Shown here in pieces: positions 43,824 through 53,654 of a stretch of DNA of 64,000 nt. The position numbers and the translations under genes are program-made. The stretch's first letter is position 1, and every line of letters begins with the position of its first letter. The stretch is from Geodermatophilus obscurus (GTDB taxonomy: Bacteria > Actinomycetota > Actinomycetes > Mycobacteriales > Geodermatophilaceae): NCBI RefSeq assembly GCF_900115395.1, contig NZ_FOWE01000011.1, forward strand, positions 62,001 to 126,000, in the 5' to 3' direction. The notes under the pieces were generated by a model. That model made no database searches, was not told where the DNA came from, and was given only the letters and a program-made list of their open reading frames with translations.

Positions 43824-46522
43824 CTCCCTGCGGCGGTCGCGACCGCCTGTTCACCGGCCTGGAGGGCGGCGGGGATGCCGCCCGGGTCCGTGCCGCCGCC
43901 CTGGGCGACGTCAGCCTTGCCGCCACCTCGGCCACCCACCGCCGGGGCCATCGCCTTCACGAGGTCCCCGGCCGAGAGACCGCGCGCCTGGGCAGCGGGG
44001 GTCAGCGCGGCGACGAGAGCAACCTTGCCCCCGGCCTCGGAGGCCAGCAAGACGACACCCGGACGCTCACCGAGCCGCCCGCGGACGTCGAGGGCGAGCG
44101 TGCGCAGGTCCCCGCCGGTCAGGCCGGCGGGCGCGGCGGTGACGACGGCGGTGCCGTCGACGTCCCGGGCGTCCGCGGCGTACTGCCCGGCGGCGGCCTT
44201 CGTCTGCGAGGCGCGCAGCTCGGCGATCTCGCGCTCGGCGTCGCGCAGCCGCGCCAGGACGCCGCCGACCCGGTCGACCAGCCCGTCGGAGGGCGACTTG
44301 AGCAGCTCGCCGAGCTGCCGGACCAGGTCGCGCTCGCGGGCGAGGTAGCGGAAGCCCTCGATGCCGACGACGGCCTCGACGCGGCGGGCCCCGGACCCGA
44401 CCGAGGACTCCCCGGTCAGCGCCAGCGTGCCGATCTGCGCGCTGCCGGACACGTGCGTGCCACCGCAGAGCTCGCGCGACCAGGGCCCCCCGATCTCGAC
44501 CACGCGGACCAGCTCGCCGTAGGTCTCGCCGAACAGCGCCAGCGCACCGGCGGCCTGGGCCTCGGGCAGGGTCATGTGGTCGGCGCGCACCCGCAGGTCG
44601 GCGCGGACGGCGGCGTTGGCGACGTCCTCGATGTCGTGCCGCTGCTGCGCGCTCAGCGCGCCCTGCCAGGCGAAGTCCAGCCGCAGGTAGCCGGGGCGGT
44701 TGTAGGAGCCCGACTGCAGCGCCTGCGGGCCGAGCACCTGGCGCAGCGCGGCGTGCACCACGTGGGTGCCCGAGTGCGCCTGGCAGGCCGACAGCCGCCA
44801 CTCCCGGTCGACCTCGGCGGTCAGCTCGGCCCCCCGGGCGAGCGCGCCCTCGAGCACGCGGACCTGGTGGACGACGAGGCCCTTGACCGGGCGCTGCACG
44901 TCGAGCACCTCGGCGCGGCCGCCGTCCCAGTGCAGCTCGCCGGCGTCGGCGACCTGGCCACCGGACTCGGCGTAGAAGGGCGTGCGGTCGAGCACGACGC
45001 GCACGACCTCGCCCTCCCCGGCCTCGGCCGCGCCGCCGTCGTCGCCCGCGAGCTCGGTGACGGCGAGATCGGTGACGAGGCCGAGCACGCGGGAGTCGGT
45101 GCGCAGGGTGTCGTAGGCGCGCCAGTCGGTGGGGCCGTGCTCGGCCAGCAGGCGGGTGTAGGCGCTGACGTCGACCGAGCCGGTGCGCTTGGCGCGGGCG
45201 TCGGCGCGGGCGCGGTCGCGCTGCTGCTGCATGAGCGCGCGGAACCCGGCCTCGTCGACGGTGACGCCCTGCTCGGCGGCCATCTCGAGGGTGACGTCGA
45301 TCGGGAACCCGTACGTGTCGTGCAGCGAGAACGCCTGCTCCCCCGACAGCGACGGCGTGCCGGCGGCCTTGGCCTGCGCCACGGCGGTGTCGAACAGCGC
45401 GGTGCCGGAGGTGAGGGTGCGCCGGAACGCCTCCTCCTCGGCGTAGGCGACGGCGCTGATCCGGTCGAAGTCGGCCACGAGCTCGGGGTAGCTGACGCCC
45501 ATCGCGTCGCGGGAGACCGGCAGCAGCTCGGGCAGCGTGGCGGCGTCGACGCCGAGCAGCCGCATGGAGCGGACGGCGCGGCGCAGCAGCCGGCGCAGGA
45601 TGTAGCCGCGGCCCTCGTTGCCGGGCGTGATGCCGTCGCCGATGAGCATCAGGCCGCTGCGGACGTGGTCGGCGACGACGCGCAGCCGGACGTCGGCGTC
45701 GTGGTCGGCGCCGTAGCGGACGCCGGCGAGCTCGGCGGCGCGGCGCAGCACCGGCGCCACCTCGTCGATCTCGTAGAGGTTGTCGACGCCCTGGAGCAGG
45801 AAGGCCACCCGCTCCATGCCCATGCCGGTGTCGATGTTCTTGTTCGGCAGCTCGGCGACGATCCGGAAGTCCTCCTTGCCCCGGACGTCGGCGAGCTCGT
45901 ACTGCATGAAGACGAGGTTCCAGATCTCGAGGAACCGGTCCCCGGCGCTGTCGACCAACGGGCCGCCGTCGGGGCCGTACTCCGGGCCGCGGTCGAAGAA
46001 GATCTCCGAGCAGGGACCGCCGGGCCCCTCGGCACCGGTGTGCCAGTAGTTGTCCTTCTTGCCCAGCCGCTGGATGCGCTCCCTGGGCAGCCCGGCGACG
46101 CGGTGCCACGCCTCGGCGGCCTCGTCGTCGTCGAGGTAGACCGTCGCCCAGATGCGGTCGGGGTCGAAGCCCAGCCCGCCGTCCTCCAGCCGCCCGGTGA
46201 CCAGCTCCCAGGCGTGCCGGATCGCCCCCTCCTTGAAGTAGTCGCCGAAGGAGAAGTTGCCGTTCATCTGGAAGAACGTGCCGTGGCGGGTGGTCTTGCC
46301 CACCTCCTCGATGTCGAGGGTGCGCACGCACTTCTGCACGCTGGTGGCCCGCGGGAACGGCGCGGGCTCGCGGCCGGTCAGGTACGGGATGAAGGGGACC
46401 ATCCCGGCGACGGTGAACAGCAGGGACGGGTCGGGCGACACCAGCGAGGCGCTGGGGACGACGGTGTGGCCGCGCTGCTCGAAGTGCTGCAGGAAGCGGC
46501 GGCGGATCTCGGCGGTCTGCAT
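43820..46522 (-). CDS. alaS: Alanyl-tRNA synthetase
   Basis: Charges tRNA-Ala. The 900-residue protein has the class II core (FFQMNGNFSFGDYFK, GPGGPCSEIFFDRGPEYG), the tRNA-recognition domain, the editing domain with HSGTH (zinc His pair) and CGGTHV, and the C-terminal DHHA1-type domain ending GRGGGKADVAQGGG. The ATG at 46522 starts MQTAEIRRRFLQHFEQRGH, the usual N-terminus. It is followed by ruvX with a GTGA overlap. Confidence 0.98.
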   Translation of the reverse strand: MQTAEIRRRFLQHFEQRGHTVVPSASLVSPDPSLLFTVAGMVPFIPYLTGREPAPFPRATSVQKCVRTLDIEEVGKTTRHGTFFQMNGNFSFGDYFKEGAIRHAWELVTGRLEDGGLGFDPDRIWATVYLDDDEAAEAWHRVAGLPRERIQRLGKKDNYWHTGAEGPGGPCSEIFFDRGPEYGPDGGPLVDSAGDRFLEIWNLVFMQYELADVRGKEDFRIVAELPNKNIDTGMGMERVAFLLQGVDNLYEIDEVAPVLRRAAELAGVRYGADHDADVRLRVVADHVRSGLMLIGDGITPGNEGRGYILRRLLRRAVRSMRLLGVDAATLPELLPVSRDAMGVSYPELVADFDRISAVAYAEEEAFRRTLTSGTALFDTAVAQAKAAGTPSLSGEQAFSLHDTYGFPIDVTLEMAAEQGVTVDEAGFRALMQQQRDRARADARAKRTGSVDVSAYTRLLAEHGPTDWRAYDTLRTDSRVLGLVTDLAVTELAGDDGGAAEAGEGEVVRVVLDRTPFYAESGGQVADAGELHWDGGRAEVLDVQRPVKGLVVHQVRVLEGALARGAELTAEVDREWRLSACQAHSGTHVVHAALRQVLGPQALQSGSYNRPGYLRLDFAWQGALSAQQRHDIEDVANAAVRADLRVRADHMTLPEAQAAGALALFGETYGELVRVVEIGGPWSRELCGGTHVSGSAQIGTLALTGESSVGSGARRVEAVVGIEGFRYLARERDLVRQLGELLKSPSDGLVDRVGGVLARLRDAEREIAELRASQTKAAAGQYAADARDVDGTAVVTAAPAGLTGGDLRTLALDVRGRLGERPGVVLLASEAGGKVALVAALTPAAQARGLSAGDLVKAMAPAVGGRGGGKADVAQGGGTDPGGIPAALQAGEQAVATAAGR

Positions 46523-46572
46523 GGCCTACTCGGTCCTCAGGGCGGGTCGTCTCCCGCGGGGGTGGGTGCGGC

Positions 46573-46872
46573 TCAGCGGTCGGCCGCGTGGGCGCCGCCC
46601 CGGCGGCCGCCGGGGAGCTGCAGCGGGGTGGAGTCGCGCTCGGGCAGCGGGGCGTCGAGGCCGGTGCCGGCGCGCAGCTCCTCCTCGCGGGCGGCGGCCG
46701 CGGCGCGCACGTCGGCGCCGAAGTCACCGATGGCGTCGGCGAGGTCGCGCAGCCCCTCGGCGATGGAGGCGCCGATGCCGGCGGGCGTCATCTTCTCGGC
46801 CGCGCGGGACAGCTTGCGGACGACGAGGGCACCGATCGTGATGCCCATGGCCAGCCAGAACAGCCGGCGCAT
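46573..46872 (-). CDS. DUF6167 family protein
   Basis: A 99-residue protein starting MRRLFWLAMGITIGALVVRK, a single N-terminal membrane helix, followed by an amphipathic region (LSRAAEKMTPAGIGASIAE) and a disordered acidic/Pro tail. This fits DUF6167, an actinobacterial family next to alaS. Its ATG shares its A with the stop of the DUF948 gene (TGATG). The role is unknown; placement suggests an envelope or nucleoid-tethering function but this is inference. Confidence 0.82.
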   Translation of the reverse strand: MRRLFWLAMGITIGALVVRKLSRAAEKMTPAGIGASIAEGLRDLADAIGDFGADVRAAAAAREEELRAGTGLDAPLPERDSTPLQLPGGRRGGAHAADR

Positions 46873-47297
46873 CAGGCGGCCCGCCGGGCGGCACGCCGGG
46901 CGCGGCGGTCGGCCTTGTCACGGGCGGCGGCCTCGGCGAGGGCCTGGCCCTCCCGGCGCTTCCTCGTGGCGCTGCGCACGCCGTAGCTGAACGCGGCGAC
47001 CTTGATCAGCGGGCTGCCGACCGTGGCCGCGACGACGCTGGTCAGGGCCGCGACGTTGCTCGACACGTTGGCGGCGTTGCCGGTGATGTCGTCGACCCGC
47101 TCGAGGTTGCTGTTGACCTGGGCGATCGTCGTCTGCGCCTGGCCGAGGATCGGCTGGCTCTGCTCGCGCACCTGGCGGATCGTCAGCGTCGTCTCGTCCA
47201 GCGTGCGGCCCAGCTTGAGCAGCGGGACGGCGAGCAGCACCACCAGCAGCACCAGCGCCAGGGCGGCGATCAGTCCGGCCCACTCTCCTGCGGACAC
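46872..47297 (-). CDS. DUF948 domain-containing membrane protein
   Basis: The 141-residue protein has one N-terminal membrane helix (GLIAALALVLLVVLLAVPLLK, about residues 8-28) and then a long coiled-coil-like region (LGRTLDETTLTIRQVREQSQ) typical of DUF948, plus a basic C-terminal tail. These are structural proteins of unknown role. The GTG at 47297 follows GGAG. It pairs with the DUF6167 gene downstream. Confidence 0.88.
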   Translation of the reverse strand: MSAGEWAGLIAALALVLLVVLLAVPLLKLGRTLDETTLTIRQVREQSQPILGQAQTTIAQVNSNLERVDDITGNAANVSSNVAALTSVVAATVGSPLIKVAAFSYGVRSATRKRREGQALAEAAARDKADRRARRAARRAA

Positions 47298-47376
47298 GCG
47301 GCGTCTCCTCTTCTCCGTCTGGCAGCCGGGCGGGGGAGGCGACCGGCGTGGCAACAGTAGTCGCGGCCCTCCGCGG

Positions 47377-48708
47377 TCACCGGGGGCGGCGGAGGATCGC
47401 GCGGAGCTTGGCCAGCCGGGCCCCGATGCCGGCCTCGGCGCCGCGGCTGGTGGGGCGGTAGTAGTCGCGCCCGACCAGCGCGTCGGGCGGGTACTGCTGC
47501 GGCACGATCCCCTCGGGCGCGTCGTGCGGGTAGACGTAGGTCCTGCCGTGACCGAGCTTCTTCGCCCCGCCGTAGTGGGCGTCGCGCAGTCCCGGCGGCA
47601 CCGGCCCGCCCAGCCCGGCGCGCACGTCGGCCACCGACTCGCCGATCGCCACGGTGACCGCGTTCGACTTCGGCGCGGTGGCCAGGTGGACGACGGCGTG
47701 GGCGAGCGGGAAGTGGCCCTCGGGCATGCCGATGAACGCGACCGCCTCCGCCGCGGCGACCGCCGTCTGCAGTGCCGTCGGGTCGGCCATGCCGACGTCC
47801 TCGCTGGCGGCGATGACCAGGCGGCGGGCGATGAACCGGGGGTCCTCCCCCGCGACGACCATCCGCGCCAGGTAGTGCAGGGCGGCGTCGACGTCGCTGC
47901 CGCGGATGGACTTGATCAGCGCGCTGGCGACGTCGTAGTGCATGTCGCCCTGCCGGTCGTAGCGCACGGCGGCCTGGGCGACGGCGGTCTCGAGCGTGGC
48001 GAGGTCGATCTCGGCGGCGCCCGCGGCGACCGCGGCCCCGGCGCCGGACTCCAGTGCGGTCAGCGCCTTGCGCCCGTCGCCCCCGGCGATGCGGACGAGG
48101 TGCTCCTCGGCGTCGGGGCCGAGGGTGACGGCGCCGTCGAGGCCGCGGTCGCTGGTGAGCGCCCGGCGCAGCAGCGAGCGCACGTCGTCGTCGGACAGCG
48201 GCTGCAGCGCCAGCACGAGGCTGCGCGAGAGCAGCGGGCTGACGACGGAGAAGAACGGGTTCTCGGTGGTGGCCGCGACGAGGCTGACGATCCGGTCCTC
48301 CACGGCCGACAGCAGGCTGTCCTGCTGGGTCTTGGAGAACCGGTGCACCTCGTCGATGAACAGCACCGTGCGCCGGCCGCCGTAGGTGAGCTCCCGCTTG
48401 GCGCCGGCGATGACCGCGCGGACCTCCTTCACCCCGGCGTCGAGGGCCGACAGCTGCACGAACTGCCGCTTGGTGGCCAGCGAGATGACGTGCGCCAGCG
48501 TGGTCTTGCCGGTGCCGGGCGGGCCGTAGAGCACCAGCGACATCGGCTCATCGGCCTCGACCAGGCGGCGCAGCGGCGCCCGCGGGCCGAGCAGGTGCTG
48601 CTGGCCCACGACCTCGTCGAGCGAGCGCGGGCGCATCCGCACCGCCAGCGGGGCGCCCGGGTCGACGGTGCCGCCGTCCTCCGCCGGCTCGTCGAACAGC
48701 GAAGTCAC
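47377..48708 (-). CDS. rarA: Replication-associated recombination protein A
   Basis: AAA+ ATPase acting at stalled replication forks. The 443-residue protein shows Walker [10 protein letters not shown] near residue 64, Walker [10 protein letters not shown], sensor 1 ATTENPFF, and the C-terminal MgsA/RarA tetramerisation domain ([23 protein letters not shown]). The start GTG at 48708 has TAGCGT 8 bases upstream and little ribosome site, so the mRNA may be leaderless. It stands upstream of DUF948-DUF6167-alaS. Confidence 0.97.
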   Translation of the reverse strand: MTSLFDEPAEDGGTVDPGAPLAVRMRPRSLDEVVGQQHLLGPRAPLRRLVEADEPMSLVLYGPPGTGKTTLAHVISLATKRQFVQLSALDAGVKEVRAVIAGAKRELTYGGRRTVLFIDEVHRFSKTQQDSLLSAVEDRIVSLVAATTENPFFSVVSPLLSRSLVLALQPLSDDDVRSLLRRALTSDRGLDGAVTLGPDAEEHLVRIAGGDGRKALTALESGAGAAVAAGAAEIDLATLETAVAQAAVRYDRQGDMHYDVASALIKSIRGSDVDAALHYLARMVVAGEDPRFIARRLVIAASEDVGMADPTALQTAVAAAEAVAFIGMPEGHFPLAHAVVHLATAPKSNAVTVAIGESVADVRAGLGGPVPPGLRDAHYGGAKKLGHGRTYVYPHDAPEGIVPQQYPPDALVGRDYYRPTSRGAEAGIGARLAKLRAILRRPR

Positions 48709-48716
48709 GGGTACCG

Positions 48717-48722
48717 ACGCTA
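48717..48722 (-). promoter_or_regulatory. Minus-10 (TAGCGT) of rarA, leaderless-type
   Basis: TAGCGT precedes the rarA GTG by 8 bases, in the 35-bp gap to the divergent aldo/keto reductase gene. No minus-35 is obvious. Confidence 0.45.
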
Positions 48723-48743
48723 CCCGCGGGGCACGACAGCCCC

Positions 48744-49601
48744 GTGCAGCAGCGACGCATCGGAGACCTGACCGTCAGTGCCATCGGGCTCGGGGCCATG
48801 CCCCTGTCCACCAAGACCGACCGGCCGTCCCGGGAGGACGCCGTCGCCACCGTGCACGCCGCCCTCGACGCCGGCGTGACCCTCGTCGACACCGCCGACG
48901 CCTACGCCCGCGACGAGTCGGAGTTCGGCCACAACGAGGAGCTCGTGGCCGCGGCGCTGGCCTCCTACGGCGGCGACACCTCGGGCGTGCTCGTGGCGAC
49001 CAAGGGCGGTCACACCCGCCGCGGCAGCGACTGGGAGCTCGACGGGTCGCCCGGGTACCTGCGGCAGGCGTGCGAGGCGTCGCTGCGGCGGCTCGGCGTC
49101 GACGCCATCGGCCTCTACCAGTTCCACCGGCCCGACCCGCGGACGCCGTGGGAGGACTCCATGGGCGCGCTGCGGCAGCTCGTCGACGACGGCCTGGTGC
49201 AGCGGGCCGGCATCTCCAACGCCGACGTCGCGCAGATCGACGTCGCCCGCTCGATCGTGGGACCGGCGCTGGTGAGCGTGCAGAACCAGTTCGCGCCGGG
49301 TTGGCGGTTCTCCGCCGACGAGCTCGCCCACTGCGCCGGGCACGGGCTGGCCTTCATCCCGTGGAGCCCGTTCGGCGGGGTGGGCGCGGCGGGGTCGCTC
49401 GACTCGACGGCGCCGGCGTTCGCCGAGGTGGCGCAGGAGCTCGGTGTCTCGGTGTACCGGGTGACGCTGGCCTGGCACCTCGCCCAGGCCGACGTCGTGC
49501 TGCCCATCCCGGGGGCGTCGCGGGCGGCGTCGATCCAGGACTCCGCGGCCGCGGCGGAGCTGCAGCTGACACCCGAGCAGCTGGCGCGCCTGGACGGCTG
49601 A
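48744..49601 (+). CDS. Aldo/keto reductase
   Basis: NAD(P)H-dependent oxidoreductase of the AKR barrel. The 285-residue protein has the tetrad: Asp in VDTADAY, Tyr just after, Lys in VATKGGH and His in LYQFHRP, with the C-terminal cofactor loop [13 protein letters not shown]. The GTG at 48744 begins 36 bases from the divergent rarA GTG. The substrate is unknown; AKR genes with similar IGLGAMPLS starts are general detoxifiers. Confidence 0.93.
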   Translation: MQQRRIGDLTVSAIGLGAMPLSTKTDRPSREDAVATVHAALDAGVTLVDTADAYARDESEFGHNEELVAAALASYGGDTSGVLVATKGGHTRRGSDWELDGSPGYLRQACEASLRRLGVDAIGLYQFHRPDPRTPWEDSMGALRQLVDDGLVQRAGISNADVAQIDVARSIVGPALVSVQNQFAPGWRFSADELAHCAGHGLAFIPWSPFGGVGAAGSLDSTAPAFAEVAQELGVSVYRVTLAWHLAQADVVLPIPGASRAASIQDSAAAAELQLTPEQLARLDG

Positions 49602-49617
49602 GGGCCGGCGCGCCGAC

Positions 49618-49680
49618 CATCGGCTGCGTGCACGACACCGGGAGGACACGCCGCGCACGCGTACACGCATCCGACGATCG
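49618..49680. repeat. Palindromic repeat A upstream of the DUF559 gene
   Basis: An imperfect inverted repeat with arms ATCGGCTGCGTGCACG at the left and CGTACACGCATCCGACGAT at the right. It aligns over its length with repeat B at 50658-50720. The two bracket the DUF559 gene. Confidence 0.65.
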
Positions 49681-49773
49681 CGGCGAGACGGTCCCGAGTG
49701 CACAGCCGTCGCCGTCGTCCACAGATGACACCGGCCGCCGGGCACCGGACTCCGCGCACCCGACGGTGGCCGG

Positions 49774-50658
49774 GTGGAACCCCTGGACCTCGGCTCGAAC
49801 TGGACGTGGACGGACGCACGGCGGCGCGGCGCGACGCGGCGGCGGATCGCCGAGGGAGGCGAGCAGCTGTCCCGCGGCCTGCACCTCTCCCGCGCCCAGC
49901 CCTCGTCGCTCTCCGTGCGCTGCCGTGCGTGGACACGGCTCCTGCCGCGGGATGCCGCCTTCGGCCTGGAGACCGCGGCCTCCCTGCTCGGGGTGCACAC
50001 TGACCCTCCACCTGAGGTCCAGGTCGTGCTCCGGCCCCGGCCCGTCCTGCCGCGGCGGCGTGGACTCGTCGTCGCAGTGCGTGACCTGCGACCGGAGGAC
50101 GTCGTCGAGGTGGGCGGCCTGCGGGTCACCTCGGGCGCCCAGACCCTCCTCGACCTCGCACTGCGGACACCGCCGGCCGAGCTCCTCGCGATCGGCGACG
50201 CGCTGCTCCGGGCCCGGCGCCTCTGCGAGGCGTCACTGGCCGAGCGCCTGGCACGCGGCGGACGGGTCCGCGGCATCGTCCGGGCGCGGGAGTGCGCGGC
50301 GCTCCTCGACGGACGGGCCACGTCCCGGCCCGAGAGCCTGCTGCGGTACTGGCTCGCGACGAGCGACCTGCCGGCCCCGGAGGTGCAGGTGCCGGTCCTC
50401 GACCGGCGGGGCCGCGTGGTGGCACACGCCGACCTCGGCTGGGAGCGCCACCGCATCGCCGTCGAGTACGAGGGGCGCCAGCACGCCGAGGCAGATCAGT
50501 TCGGCCGCGACGTCGACCGCTACTCGCTCATGGCCGCCGGCGGGTGGCTGGTGCTCCGGTTCGCCGCGCGGCACCTGGGCGGGCCTGGCGTGGTGGTGGA
50601 GCGCTCCCGGGCGGCGCTGGTCAGCCGGGGCTGGCACCCGGACACCGTTCGCTCGTGA
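49774..50658 (+). CDS. DUF559 domain protein (PD-D/ExK nuclease-like)
   Basis: A 294-residue protein. The N-terminal part (about 1-100) with RRRIAEGGEQLSRGLH resembles the winged helix of AbiEi-type antitoxin-like proteins. The C-terminal part is DUF559-like, with a PESLLRYWL opening, HADLGWERHRIAVEYEGRQH (Vsr/REase-fold acid and beta strands) and a GWLVLRF strand. Such proteins are common in actinobacteria but of unproven function; a defence role is plausible. The GTG at 49774 is a weak start. No toxin or antitoxin partner is next to it. It lies between two matching palindromic repeats. Confidence 0.7.
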   Translation: MEPLDLGSNWTWTDARRRGATRRRIAEGGEQLSRGLHLSRAQPSSLSVRCRAWTRLLPRDAAFGLETAASLLGVHTDPPPEVQVVLRPRPVLPRRRGLVVAVRDLRPEDVVEVGGLRVTSGAQTLLDLALRTPPAELLAIGDALLRARRLCEASLAERLARGGRVRGIVRARECAALLDGRATSRPESLLRYWLATSDLPAPEVQVPVLDRRGRVVAHADLGWERHRIAVEYEGRQHAEADQFGRDVDRYSLMAAGGWLVLRFAARHLGGPGVVVERSRAALVSRGWHPDTVRS

Positions 50659-50720
50659 TCATCGGACGTGTGCACGGACACGCGCCGGCACGCCGGGCGA
50701 CCGTGCACACGTCCGATGAT
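50658..50720. repeat. Palindromic repeat B downstream of the DUF559 gene
   Basis: Perfect 20-bp arms (50658-50677 and 50701-50720) enclose a 23-base loop with its own CCGGC/GCCGG hairpin. It starts at the last base of the DUF559 stop. It may terminate both this gene and the convergent permease (stop at 50750). It aligns with repeat A. Confidence 0.8.
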
Positions 50721-50749
50721 GGTCGGGACGGGAGGCGCTCAGCCGGGCG

Positions 50750-52279
50750 TCACTCGTCGAAGACCAGGGACGGGGTGTCCTGCCGCAGCGTCTCACCACG
50801 GAAGAACGCCGGGTGCCGGGCCCGCCACACGAGCATCAGCACCGCGCCGAGCACCAGCAGGCCGATGCCGATGACGAACACGCTGCCCAGCCCGAACACC
50901 GACGAGCCGCTGCCGTAGGCTGGGTCGAGCGTGTCGATCGCCGTCTGCACGAACACCGCCGTGAGCATCAGCGCGCCCAGCAGCGGCATGACGCCCTTGA
51001 CGAACAGGTCCTTGACGCTGCGCCGCAGCTCGTGGCGGAAGTACCAGACGCAGGCGTAGGCGGTGATCCCGTAGTAGAAGCAGATCATCAGGCCGAGCGC
51101 GTAGATGGTGTCGATCAGGACGTTCTCGCTGATCAGCGTCATCCCCACGTAGAACGCGCCGGTGGCGACCCCGGCGACGAGCGTGGCCGTCGACGGGCCC
51201 CGGAACCGCGGGTGGACGTCGGCCAGGCGTGCCGGCAGCGCGCCGTAGGTCGCCATCGCCAGCAGGGTGCGGGTGGGCGGGAGGAACGTGGTCTGCAGCG
51301 ACGACGCCGAGCTGGCCAGCACCGCGAGGAACAGGATGAACGCCAGGCCGGAGCCCAGCACCGGCCCCGCGAGCGCGGCGAAGACGTTGTCCCCGGTGTC
51401 CGGGTTGCCCAGCCCCTCGCCCTCCGTGCCGACACCGGCGTACATCTGCACGGCGATGGCCGTGACCAGGTAGGTGGCCACGATGACCGCGATGGCCAGC
51501 AGCGCGGCGCGGCCGGGGGTCCGCGCGGAGCCCGTCGTCTCCTCGTTGACCGTCAGACATGTGTCCCAGCCCCAGTAGATGAACAGCGACAGCGACAGCC
51601 CCGCGGTGAACGCGCTGAACGAGCTGATCGCCGTCGGGTCGAGCCAGGAGAACGAGAAGGGGATGCCGCCGGGCGACGAGCCGGACCTGACCAGCGCGAG
51701 CACCACGAACAGCAGCAGCACCGCCATCTGGAAGCCGACCAGCGTGTACTGCAGCCGCTTGGTGGCCTCGACGCCGCGGTAGGTGATCCAGGTGGCCAGC
51801 GCCACGAAGGCCACGCAGGTCAGCACGTTGACGAGGCGGTCGTCGCCCAGCGCGCCGACGTCCTCGGAGCCGGTGATCTCCCCGAGCAGCAGGTAGAAGA
51901 AGGAGACGGCGACCCCGGCGAGGCTGGAGAGCACGATGATCGTGGCCAGCAGCGCGCCCCAGCCGGCCATCCAGCCGAGGTAGGGGTTGAACGCCTTGGT
52001 GGCCCAGGTGAACGAGGTGCCGCAGTCGGGCGCGACGCGGTTGAGCTCCCGGTATCCGTAGGCCACGAGCAGCATCGGGATGAAACCGACCAGGAAGACG
52101 GCCGGCATCTGCAGGCCGACCTCGGTCACCGTCGGGCCGAGCGTCACGGTCAGGGCGTAGACCGGCGCGATGCTCGAGATCCCCAGGACGACGCTGGCGA
52201 GCAGCCCCACCGAGTTGCTCGACAGGCCCTTGGCCCGGAGGTCCGCCGGCCCGGGTGCCGGCCGCTGGTCCAGAGTCAT
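50750..52279 (-). CDS. APC superfamily amino acid/polyamine permease
   Basis: A 509-residue transporter with about 12-14 membrane helices, starting with the typical LLASVVLGISSIAPVYAL segment. Similar APC proteins import amino acids, polyamines or aromatic amines. The ATG at 52279 follows AGGAGG. It is divergent from the agmatinase-family gene at 52614 and so may supply that enzyme's substrate; the specificity is inference. Confidence 0.9.
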   Translation of the reverse strand: MTLDQRPAPGPADLRAKGLSSNSVGLLASVVLGISSIAPVYALTVTLGPTVTEVGLQMPAVFLVGFIPMLLVAYGYRELNRVAPDCGTSFTWATKAFNPYLGWMAGWGALLATIIVLSSLAGVAVSFFYLLLGEITGSEDVGALGDDRLVNVLTCVAFVALATWITYRGVEATKRLQYTLVGFQMAVLLLFVVLALVRSGSSPGGIPFSFSWLDPTAISSFSAFTAGLSLSLFIYWGWDTCLTVNEETTGSARTPGRAALLAIAVIVATYLVTAIAVQMYAGVGTEGEGLGNPDTGDNVFAALAGPVLGSGLAFILFLAVLASSASSLQTTFLPPTRTLLAMATYGALPARLADVHPRFRGPSTATLVAGVATGAFYVGMTLISENVLIDTIYALGLMICFYYGITAYACVWYFRHELRRSVKDLFVKGVMPLLGALMLTAVFVQTAIDTLDPAYGSGSSVFGLGSVFVIGIGLLVLGAVLMLVWRARHPAFFRGETLRQDTPSLVFDE

Positions 52280-52613
52280 CCACGTCCTCCTCGTCGCGCC
52301 GAGCCGGCGCACGCGCGGACCCGGCGTGTGCGCCGAGTCACAGCGGAGACGATCAGTTGGGCGTCACCCCAGCGGAAGACTCCACGGCGTACACCCACTC
52401 GCAGAGGTGACGACGGTCCGGCACGGCGCGGTCCCGCCGGTCCCCCGTGGCGACAGCCCACCGATCGACCCGCCGTAACGGCTTCACGCGGCACGCGCCG
52501 TCCCGGACGGCGGAATCCGTCGCCTCGATCCCTTGACACCGCTGATCCCGTCGTCAGGATGGGCCCGTACGCTGCGGCCACGGCGACCGCACGACGGATC
52601 GGACTTCCAGACC
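52280..52613. other. 334-bp divergent control region
   Basis: No coding frame is convincing. It holds a CGGCGCAC/GTGCGCCG hairpin (52305-52335) in the permease leader, a GACGG/CCGTC inverted repeat near 52507-52522, and a TTGACA promoter reading toward the agmatinase gene. Regulator sites for the Lrp or PucR proteins of this island could lie here but no clear motif is seen. Confidence 0.5.
52533..52560 (+). promoter_or_regulatory. Candidate promoter of the agmatinase-amine oxidase operon
   Basis: A perfect minus-35 TTGACA (52533-52538) is followed after 16 bp by CAGGAT (52555-52560). A second TACGCT at 52568-52573 is an alternative minus-10. The transcript would begin 40-50 bases before the ATG. 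Confidence 0.45.
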
Positions 52614-53654
52614 ATGACGCGCTATGGCGCCCAGTACGGGCCCGACATCACCTACCTCGGCGTCGACCGCTGCGACCTCGACGAGCCCGCCACCTACGAC
52701 GGCGCCGACGTCGTCGTCCTCGGGGCACCCTTCGACGGGGGCACGTCGCACCGCCCGGGCACCCGCTTCGGCCCGCAGGCGATCCGGGCGACCGACTACC
52801 TGCCGCACGACGGGTCGCGTCCGAGCCTGGCGCTGCGCACCGACGGCCTGCGCGACCTGCGGGTCGTCGACGCCGGCGACGTCGAGATGTACTCCGGCGA
52901 CATCGGGACGGCCCTGCCGGCGCTCGAGGCGGCGGTGGAGCGGGTGGCCCGCGCCGGCGCGATCCCCGTGGTGCTCGGCGGTGACCACTCGATCGCCTTC
53001 GCCGACGCGAAGGGCGTGGCCAACGTCCTCGGCCACGGCCGCGTCTCGATGATCCACTTCGACGCGCACGCCGACACCGGCGACATCGAGTTCGGCTCGC
53101 TGTGGGGCCACGGTCAGCCGATGCGCCGCCTCATCGAGTCCGGCGCGCTGCGCGGCGACCGGTTCCTGCAGATCGGCCTCCGTGGCTACTGGCCGCCCCC
53201 GGCGACGCTCGACTGGATGGCGCAGCAGCGCATGCGCTCCTACGAGATGACCGAGATCGGCTCCCGCGGGCTGGAGGCCTGCCTCACCGAGGCCTTCGGC
53301 ATCGCCACCGACGAGTGCGACGGCGTCTTCCTCTCCGTCGACATCGACGTCTGCGACCCCGGGCACGCGCCCGGCACCGGCACCCCCGAGCCGGGCGGGC
53401 TGACGGCCCGCCAGCTGCTCGACTCCGTGCGCCGCATCTGCCTGGAGCTGCCGGTCGTCGGCGTCGACGTCGTCGAGGTGAGCCCGCCCTACGACCACGC
53501 CGACATCACCGCGGCGCTGGCCAACCGGGTGGTGCTGGAGGCCCTCTCGGCCATCGCCCGGCGCCGCCGCGACGCCCGCGACGGAACCCGCTGGGACCCC
53601 GCGCTCCCCCTCCTCGCCGACCGCCCCGACCCCACCCCGGAGAGCTCCGCATGA
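52614..53654 (+). CDS. speB: Agmatinase-family ureohydrolase
   Basis: Manganese ureohydrolase that releases urea from agmatine or a related guanidino compound. The 346-residue protein has GGDHSIAF at about residues 122-129, HFDAHADT near 150, and SVDIDVCDPGHAPGTGTPEP near 241, the complete set of metal ligands. Agmatinase, guanidinobutyrase and proclavaminate-type hydrolases share these motifs, so the substrate is not certain. The ATG at 52614 has no strong ribosome site. Its stop overlaps the amine oxidase start as ATGA, tying the two activities together. Confidence 0.85.
   Translation: MTRYGAQYGPDITYLGVDRCDLDEPATYDGADVVVLGAPFDGGTSHRPGTRFGPQAIRATDYLPHDGSRPSLALRTDGLRDLRVVDAGDVEMYSGDIGTALPALEAAVERVARAGAIPVVLGGDHSIAFADAKGVANVLGHGRVSMIHFDAHADTGDIEFGSLWGHGQPMRRLIESGALRGDRFLQIGLRGYWPPPATLDWMAQQRMRSYEMTEIGSRGLEACLTEAFGIATDECDGVFLSVDIDVCDPGHAPGTGTPEPGGLTARQLLDSVRRICLELPVVGVDVVEVSPPYDHADITAALANRVVLEALSAIARRRRDARDGTRWDPALPLLADRPDPTPESSA

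Noticed and set aside
49774-50658. Complete toxin-antitoxin pair
   Set aside because: Only one gene is present between the repeats and no AbiEii-like partner is seen.
52170-52478. Open frame across the permease-agmatinase gap
   Set aside because: It runs across the permease start and has no ribosome site; high GC gives such frames by chance.
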